The notes beneath the pieces are model-generated. The model did not search any database and had not been told where the DNA came from. It saw only the letters and a list, made by a program, of their open reading frames with translations. A stretch of DNA of 12,537 bases. Origin: Pseudomonadota bacterium (GTDB lineage: Bacteria > Pseudomonadota > Alphaproteobacteria > Rhodospirillales > Casp-alpha2). The stretch is from positions 1 to 12,537 of the forward strand of contig JADFNT010000020.1 in NCBI GenBank assembly GCA_022563215.1. The letters are read 5' to 3'. A program made the position numbers and the translations under genes. Positions 11,494-12,537 of the stretch are shown here, in pieces (the stretch's first letter is position 1; each line of letters starts with the position of its first letter).

Positions 11494-12537
11494 TTAGTTA
11501 TCGATGTTGACGGTGAAGGTGACGGTGTCGCCGTCCGTGGTAATAGTATAACCGTCGCTGGGGTCGCCGTCGTTGTTGATATCCAGGTCATTCAAGCTGA
11601 CGCCCTGCAGGGTTACCGAGGTATCGGCCACGCCACTGAATGAGACGACCACGTCTCCATCCGAGTTCTCGTTGAAGACCATGTCCTCCATGTTGAATTC
11701 CTGGCCATCGAAGACCAGGGTATCCTGCTGCATAATATCGGTGATGATGTCATGGCCGCCTTGGGAGTCGATGATGAAGGTATCGGCCCCGTCACCGCCG
11801 GTCAGGATGTCGTTGCCGGCACCGCCCTCCAACACGTCGGTGCCGCTGCCGCCGTCCAGAACATCGTCCCCGGCGCCGCCGTCGAGGAGGTCTGCTCCGT
11901 CGCCGCCCGTAAGCGTGTCGTCGCCGTCGCCGGCGTTGATGAAGTCGTTGTTGGCGGTGCCGGTCAGGGTGTCGGCGCCGGCGGTTCCGTCCAGGCCGGT
12001 GGTGAAGCCATCGTTGTTGACGTCGATTTTTACCATCTCGACGGTGACCGCCGTGTCACCGCCGGTATCGGTGGAAACGGCGGTGACGTTCAACAGGACG
12101 TCGCTGCTGTTCTGGGGAATGGACAGGGTTATGCCGCTCAACTCAGCGGACGTCAGCGTCCAGGTGCCGTCGCCGTTGTCGGTGCCGGCGGACAGAGTGG
12201 CGCCCGTCGGCATGCCGCCAACGGTGATCGACAGGCTCTCGGAGCCGTCCGTATCGGCCAGCGAGGCGCTGATATTGAGCTCGAAAATGGTCGGATTGGT
12301 GGCCAGCAGGTTGCCCTCCGGCTCGGTGCCGTCGCTGAACTGAAGAGGAACGATGAGATAGTCGGTGTATCCTTGCCCGCGGAGCTCGCCGTAGAGGTCG
12401 CAGGGGTGCGGGCCGACGGTTTGCAAATTTTTCACGCGGAGTTCCGCGGCCGTGCTGTGCACGTGGTAGTCCGGCGATCGGTAGTAACCCGGCCGGTTCT
12501 TCAGCCCGTGCGGCCATTCGACGGCGCTTACCGAGTT
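11494..12537 (-). CDS. RTX-repeat protein with cyclase-sensor-like N-terminal part (5' end outside window)
   Basis: The frame is open from the window edge at 12537 to the TAA at 11494, 347 codons; the true start lies outside. A GTG at 12462 is not a likely start because coding-quality sequence precedes it ([19 protein letters not shown]). The first 70 visible residues, through [21 protein letters not shown] (about 12393-12331), look like the region that precedes the catalytic domain of some class III adenylate/guanylate cyclases. No cyclase domain follows. Instead, from about 12280 come a cadherin/VCBS-like domain ([31 protein letters not shown]), EF-hand-like DVNNDG, then eight RTX nonapeptides (GGxGxDxLx; 11988-11773), GGHDIITDI and a C-terminal beta-rich part with [15 protein letters not shown] repeats bind calcium and usually mark type I secreted proteins. 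RTX part is certain; the N-terminal assignment is tentative. Confidence 0.8.
   Translation of the reverse strand, partial: NSVSAVEWPHGLKNRPGYYRSPDYHVHSTAAELRVKNLQTVGPHPCDLYGELRGQGYTDYLIVPLQFSDGTEPEGNLLATNPTIFELNISASLADTDGSESLSITVGGMPTGATLSAGTDNGDGTWTLTSAELSGITLSIPQNSSDVLLNVTAVSTDTGGDTAVTVEMVKIDVNNDGFTTGLDGTAGADTLTGTANNDFINAGDGDDTLTGGDGADLLDGGAGDDVLDGGSGTDVLEGGAGNDILTGGDGADTFIIDSQGGHDIITDIMQQDTLVFDGQEFNMEDMVFNENSDGDVVVSFSGVADTSVTLQGVSLNDLDINNDGDPSDGYTITTDGDTVTFTVNIDN
11773..11988 (-). repeat. RTX calcium-binding nonapeptide repeats (8 units)
   Basis: The coding strand encodes eight consecutive nine-residue units beginning GTAGADTLT and ending GGDGADTFI, with GG-x-G-x-D-x-hydrophobic-x in units 3-8 and two weaker units at the start. 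They should form a calcium-filled parallel beta-roll once outside the cell. Confidence 0.92.

Overview
The window is GC-rich DNA with long reading frames and strong codon bias. Protein style and gene content (PhnCD with the '[20 protein letters not shown]' type of binding protein, a membrane-anchored J-domain protein next to a VWA-like protein, RTX protein) suggest an alphaproteobacterium, most likely Rhodospirillales-like. That placement is inference; no marker gene is present. There are no tRNA, rRNA, CRISPR or insertion sequences that I can see.

Layout. (1) 1-1439, minus: the start of a phosphonate/phosphite-type ABC transporter, phnD then phnC, the latter cut by the window edge. (2) 1822-2067, plus: a small exported protein of unknown function, closed by a long hairpin. 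(3) 2236-2955, plus: a CRP-family regulator with intact cyclic-nucleotide-type residues and a CRP-like recognition helix (TRETVAR). (4) 3047-3772, plus: two tandem, homologous transcription units. Each has TGTGA-N6-TCAC(A/T) operator(s), a plausible -10 element placed so that the operator is centred near -41.5, a 5' leader hairpin, a 38-aa single-membrane-segment ORF with a good ribosome site, a 3' hairpin whose stem shows a compensatory base change between copies, and a U8 intrinsic terminator. The regulator next door has exactly the residues that read TGTGA in CRP, so regulator plus twin units look like a compact, locally controlled system that I do not recognise. This is the most interesting part of the window. 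(5) 3862-5323, plus: LigB/DODA-type extradiol dioxygenase followed by nicotinamidase, closed by a terminator shared with the convergent genes. (6) 5443-11260, minus: a six-gene same-strand run, read in transcription order as VWA-like protein, J-domain membrane protein, galU, UDP-glucose dehydrogenase, phosphoglucomutase/phosphomannomutase, and a degenerate alpha/beta hydrolase. The middle three form a complete route from hexose-6-phosphate through glucose-1-phosphate and UDP-glucose to UDP-glucuronate, the precursor set for capsule or exopolysaccharide. (7) 11494-12537, minus: the 3' part of a gene whose N-terminal portion looks like the sensor region found ahead of class III adenylate/guanylate cyclases but which continues in frame into a cadherin-like domain and eight RTX calcium-binding repeats, an unexpected fusion.

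Small-scale oddities: short tandem duplications (11-17 bp) sit on gene ends or starts at four places; two exported proteins end in lysine-rich tails; one hydrolase has lost its nucleophile serine.
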